Source: Gaetbulibacter sp. S0825 | GTDB taxonomy: Bacteria > Bacteroidota > Bacteroidia > Flavobacteriales > Flavobacteriaceae | NCBI RefSeq assembly: GCF_011777505.1 | Contig: NZ_JAATJT010000001.1 | Location: 1,178,001-1,242,000, forward strand | Direction: 5' to 3' | DNA length: 64,000 bases | Part shown: positions 62,701 to 64,000 of the stretch, piece after piece | Layout of the letters: each line of letters opens with the position of its first letter | How positions within the stretch are numbered: the first letter of the stretch is position 1 | Translations under genes and position numbers: made by a program | Notes under the pieces: model-generated | What the model was told of the DNA's origin: nothing | Databases searched by the model: none | What the model saw: the letters and a program-made list of their open reading frames with translations, nothing else

Positions 62701-62871
62701 ATCATTTTTTTCTGCTTTAGCACTGATGACTTCAACCACTTCTAGAGCAGATTTTGGTAAGCCATCCACTTCAAGTTTCTCGACAGATTTCCATAAATCA
62801 GAGTAATTATTTTGTGAGTGGCTAAGGTTTGCAAATAGCAGAATCATTATGATGGTAATAGTTTTGTTCAT
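56773..62871 (-). CDS. Alpha-2-macroglobulin family protein with thioester, 2032 aa
   Basis: A very large exported protein. It has a signal peptide (MNKTITIIMILLFANLSHS), a long N-terminal alpha-helical region, repeated macroglobulin (MG) beta-sandwich domains (SIYRPGQTVYFKGIAM), a bait-like region, and the thioester motif CNEQ with Cys1482 (PYLMEYPYECNEQTFSRY). TED-like helices and a receptor-binding-like end follow. Bacterial relatives trap proteases in the envelope. Repeat R6 is in frame on its coding strand (about residues 1610-1626: SPSTALRTGSVET). It has no partner PBP1C gene here. Confidence 0.93.
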   Translation of the reverse strand: MNKTITIIMILLFANLSHSQNNYSDLWKSVEKLEVDGLPKSALEVVEVISAKAEKNDNNVQRIKALLFKSKFALILEEDAKLNIINDFKTQISKSEFPTKNILESLLANLYWHYFQQNRWQFYNRTKTSEKVDKDDFRTWDLQTIFDEISLHYQNSLKQQLLLKLEDLKNFDELLILQKDSKTYRPTLFDFLANNALEFYTTDENSITKPAYKFEIDNEQFLNDAKSFSQLAIVSKDSTSLQLQTLKLYQDLIQFHVKDKSHYALADVDIKRLLYVKQHATFSDIDTKLLETLKAESNRLKSHEVSALYDFEIASIYGRQGDTYQPTTNETHRWKLKEAIEICNAVINKFPKSKGAEKCQILKQQILKKSLQITAESHLSIDKNSRLLIRYKNFDHLNFKVFHVSRNQLEKLNKIYRKEEQLAFINKLKVTKQWQSNLRDEHDYQTHSTEVVLPELNNGYYVVFASPDSDKESMFAFAPVQITNLAIVDKSDANHHIYQVINRNNGAPIANAKVTLNFRRGNSTEQTEHKTTNTNGDIKIRKTKGRYWQLDIIVSTKNDKAYFDNFYVNNRENFSEEEAEFRAFLFTDRSIYRPGQTVYFKGIAMKTEDGKSEVLEKEAVTATLFDVNNEIISQHKLTTNNFGSVSGEFILPNNGLNGQFRIELYSVEKNRFRTNSYISVEEYKRPKFETTFNPVTETYKINDSVTVKGNALAYAGSNITDAKVVYRVHRKVQYPRWYFWHRPWFNSEPQEITHGETITNEKGEFEITFKAQPDESVDKSSLPIFNYEIIADVTDLNGETRSATTIVNVGYHALTANISVDAKLDKTQKEHKLTIDTKNLNGEFAPAKGSIKIYKLIAPKSVLRQRPWKAPDYQMLSESEFKKLFPNDAYTNEHDSNQWEKGTLVLEKSFNTETSKEFALGKIKKWESGQYIIVLITKDKFGQDVKDQIKTILYSDKDKQVSDNQLFAVTTDKSKYNIGDTAEITFASAANLTVTVDIEKDHNIIKTEVIHLNNNKETICIPVDKKDLGGFVVHYSFAAFNSFENGVVNISVPYPKTDLEIETLTFRDKLQPGTDETWSFKIKGPKGDKVAAELLASMYDASLDQFKPHNWNFNPIQNPTYYSNSRRNARQGFGTVNFRIQRDIPVYYQFNAQQYDQINWFGFYIGGKNIRFFRENAYANISPSRKVSSGVTNMMISDSEEIVLTEVEATEEDVDVLLAYNSEGYKRKEKSKFNTDGIQIRKNLQETTFFFPHLQTDAEGNVTFSFTTPEALTKWKLQLLAHTKTLESAVTSLETLTQKELMVIPNAPRFLREGDQITISSKIANLTDKTLSGAARLELTDAITGKSLTVELLGKTGINYTIPMKLTDKEFKVDAKGNTQVSWSLNIPETVQAVQYKVIAKTNDFSDGEQNALPVLSNRMLVTETLPMWIRSNETRTFTLDKLKTNTSTTLKHHKLTLEMTSNPAWYAVQALPYLMEYPYECNEQTFSRYYANALASHIANSNPRIQEVFNQWRNADALISNLEKNEELKSILIQETPWLRDAQSETEQKKRIALLFDMNKMSNELQSALHKLENSQMTSGGWAWFNGGRENRYITQHIITGFGHLKQLGVTLSPSTALRTGSVETSMIQKAIRYLDSEFIKEYKNITKYNKDVDLSKDHLSYTQLHYLYMRSFFKDIEKSKEVEDITAYYHSQIKKYWLSRSLYAKGLMALVVDRMDDNTTSAKILKSLKENSITSDELGMYWKENTNSWYWYQAPIETQALLIEAFSEIENDTETIDNLKIWLLKNKQTNQWKTTKATTEAVYALLLQGSDWLSVTDMVDVVLGGKEISPSKLENVKVEAGTGYYKTSWNGSEIQPEMADVKLTKKGKGIAWGSLYWQYFEDLDKITSAETPLKLNKKLFLKTNTDKGEEITEITSETKLQVGDLVRVRIELRSDRTMEFIHMKDMRASGLEPINVLSQYKWQDGLGYYQSTKDASTNFFFDYLPKGVYVFEYDLRVNNAGNMSNGITTIQSMYAPEFSSHSEGVRVNVN
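57994..58043. repeat. Palindromic repeat R6, in frame inside the alpha-2-macroglobulin gene
   Basis: A longer compound variant of the GAGCGCAGTCGA repeat. Arms CCTGAGC and GCTCAGG pair, with the core between them. On the coding strand it adds SPSTALRTG in the region after the thioester domain, so this insertion lies opposite in orientation to R3-R5 but is also in frame. Confidence 0.75.
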
Positions 62872-63013
62872 GTTTATTAATTTATCACGATAATACGTTC
62901 AAAATGCGTTCCAAAAAATACGAAATGAGTAAAATACTTCGTTGGATGAGTAAAGTTACCTTTTTTTAAAGTCAACTAGAAAGTTTAATTTTACATTTTC
63001 GACAAAATAGCTA

Positions 63014-63967
63014 ATGAAAAAGTTTTTGATTTTCTTATTTTTTCCAATGTTTGGCTTTTCACAATCTATCGTGATTGAGATCAATCAATTATTCGAACAA
63101 AAACGTTTTATTAAGGCGGAGGAAATAGCAAGTGATTATGCTAAACAAAACCCTAATAATTTAAAGGCTATTGAACTTTTGGGTGATGCTTATGGTCACC
63201 AAAAAAAATGGGATGAGGCCATTGAACAATACAAGAAACTGGTAGATACCGATGATGATAATGCTAATTATCACTATAAATATGGAGGTGCTTTGGGAAT
63301 GAAAGCGCTTGAAGTGAATAAATTTAAAGCTTTAGGTATTATTGGTGACGTTAAAGAGGCTTTTTTAACAGCAGCAGAACTTGATCCAAAACATATAGAT
63401 ACGCGATGGGCTTTAGTGGAGTTGTACATCCAATTGCCAGGAATTATTGGTGGTAGTAAAAAGAAATCGCTCAAATATGCCGATGAGTTAGAGAACCTAT
63501 CAAAAGTTGATGGCTACTTAGCTAAGGGTTATATTTATGAATATGATAAGGAGCCAAAACTTGCCGAAATCTATTACAAGAAAGCTATTGAAGTTGGTGG
63601 TTCGTTAACATGTTATGATAAACTAACGAAGCTGTACGAGTCGGAAAAACAACCGCAAAAGGCTATTGCAACCATAGAAGGAGCTTACGAAAAACACAAT
63701 AAAAATCATTTGAATTATCAAATAGGTAAAGTAAGCTCAGATTATAATATTGAGTTGGACAAAGGTGAGCGTTGCTTGAAAATGTACATTGAAAATCATT
63801 CTGCAAAAGACGGAGTTCCGATAGAATGGGCATATTACAGATTGGCACAAATACAGAAGCACAGAGCAAATAAACAAGAAGCTTTAAAGTGGATTGATAA
63901 AGCGCTTGATATTCGGTCAGATTTTAAGCAAGCTAAAGAAGAGAAGGAAAAAATACTTTCGCTTTAG
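63014..63967 (+). CDS. Exported TPR-repeat protein
   Basis: The 317-residue protein has a signal peptide (MKKFLIFLFFPMFGFSQS) and about seven TPR-like helical repeats, for example EQKRFIKAEEIASDYAKQNPNNLKAIELLGDAYGHQKKWDEAIEQYKKLVDTDDDN. Later repeats are PKLAEIYYKKAIEVGGSLTCYDKLTKLY and KQEALKWIDKALDI. It is probably a periplasmic adaptor or binding protein. It is divergent from the alpha-2-macroglobulin gene with a 142-bp gap, which suggests but does not prove a functional link. Confidence 0.87.
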   Translation: MKKFLIFLFFPMFGFSQSIVIEINQLFEQKRFIKAEEIASDYAKQNPNNLKAIELLGDAYGHQKKWDEAIEQYKKLVDTDDDNANYHYKYGGALGMKALEVNKFKALGIIGDVKEAFLTAAELDPKHIDTRWALVELYIQLPGIIGGSKKKSLKYADELENLSKVDGYLAKGYIYEYDKEPKLAEIYYKKAIEVGGSLTCYDKLTKLYESEKQPQKAIATIEGAYEKHNKNHLNYQIGKVSSDYNIELDKGERCLKMYIENHSAKDGVPIEWAYYRLAQIQKHRANKQEALKWIDKALDIRSDFKQAKEEKEKILSL

Positions 63968-64000
63968 AATTTGGAATTTGGGTTACTATTCGTGAAATTT

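Noticed and set aside
1-64000. Prophage, insertion sequence, CRISPR or defence gene
   Set aside because: I found no transposase, integrase, terminase, Cas or nuclease-methylase pair among the recognisable genes.

Overview
The window looks like a chromosomal segment of a low-GC marine member of the Flavobacteriaceae (Bacteroidota). The signs are the TANNTTTG-type -7 promoter boxes, the near absence of Shine-Dalgarno sites, OMP_b-brl_3-type and alpha-2-macroglobulin outer-envelope proteins, GSCFA and DUF3179 proteins, and a fused 2-oxoacid dehydrogenase E1. I see no phage, insertion sequence, CRISPR array or defence island. Genus and species cannot be fixed from the sequence alone.

Layout. Positions 1-13116 carry amidohydrolases, the GTPases Era and Der, a large outer-membrane beta-barrel protein, a MerR regulator, an M23 peptidase and alaS. 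Positions 13149-16237 hold a GSCFA protein, a 657-bp non-coding stretch, a Tat-type HisC-like aminotransferase and a rhodanese. The non-coding stretch contains three tandem, structurally covarying small-RNA genes with fixed-geometry promoters. Positions 16343-34489 form one long catabolic block: a TetR regulator, then paaEABCD, paaG, a serine/threonine dehydratase-like gene, paaH, paaI, paaJ, an SDR, paaZ, a paaF-like crotonase, paaY, 2-oxoacid dehydrogenase E2, a small unknown, ilvE and a fused E1 alpha-beta. No phenylacetate-CoA ligase (paaK) is in the window. The aminotransferase and dehydrogenase could supply acyl-CoA (phenylacetyl-CoA and/or branched-chain acyl-CoA) directly. Three similar TAAC-N4-GTTA inverted repeats precede the TetR gene, paaE and the E2 gene and suggest a shared regulon.

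Positions 34524-40706 carry a bestrophin-like channel, a zinc alcohol dehydrogenase and three consecutive exported amidohydrolases, ending at a bidirectional terminator next to tRNA-Thr(UGU). Positions 40865-43294 are a KASIII-methyltransferase-glycosyltransferase operon. gcvP, a UbiA-like membrane protein, an ECF sigma factor with a small zinc-finger partner, an M3 peptidase and purK-purE follow. The right end has a fused HPRT-adenylate kinase, obgE, a voltage-gated channel, a DUF4136 lipoprotein, a DinB protein, DoxX, a 2032-residue alpha-2-macroglobulin and a TPR protein.

A short palindromic repeat with the core GAGCGCAGTCGA is scattered through the window. Two copies flank the dehydratase gene. 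Four copies lie in frame inside coding sequences (paaH, E2, E1 and the alpha-2-macroglobulin). The stem arms of the variants change in a compensatory way while the loop stays nearly constant.
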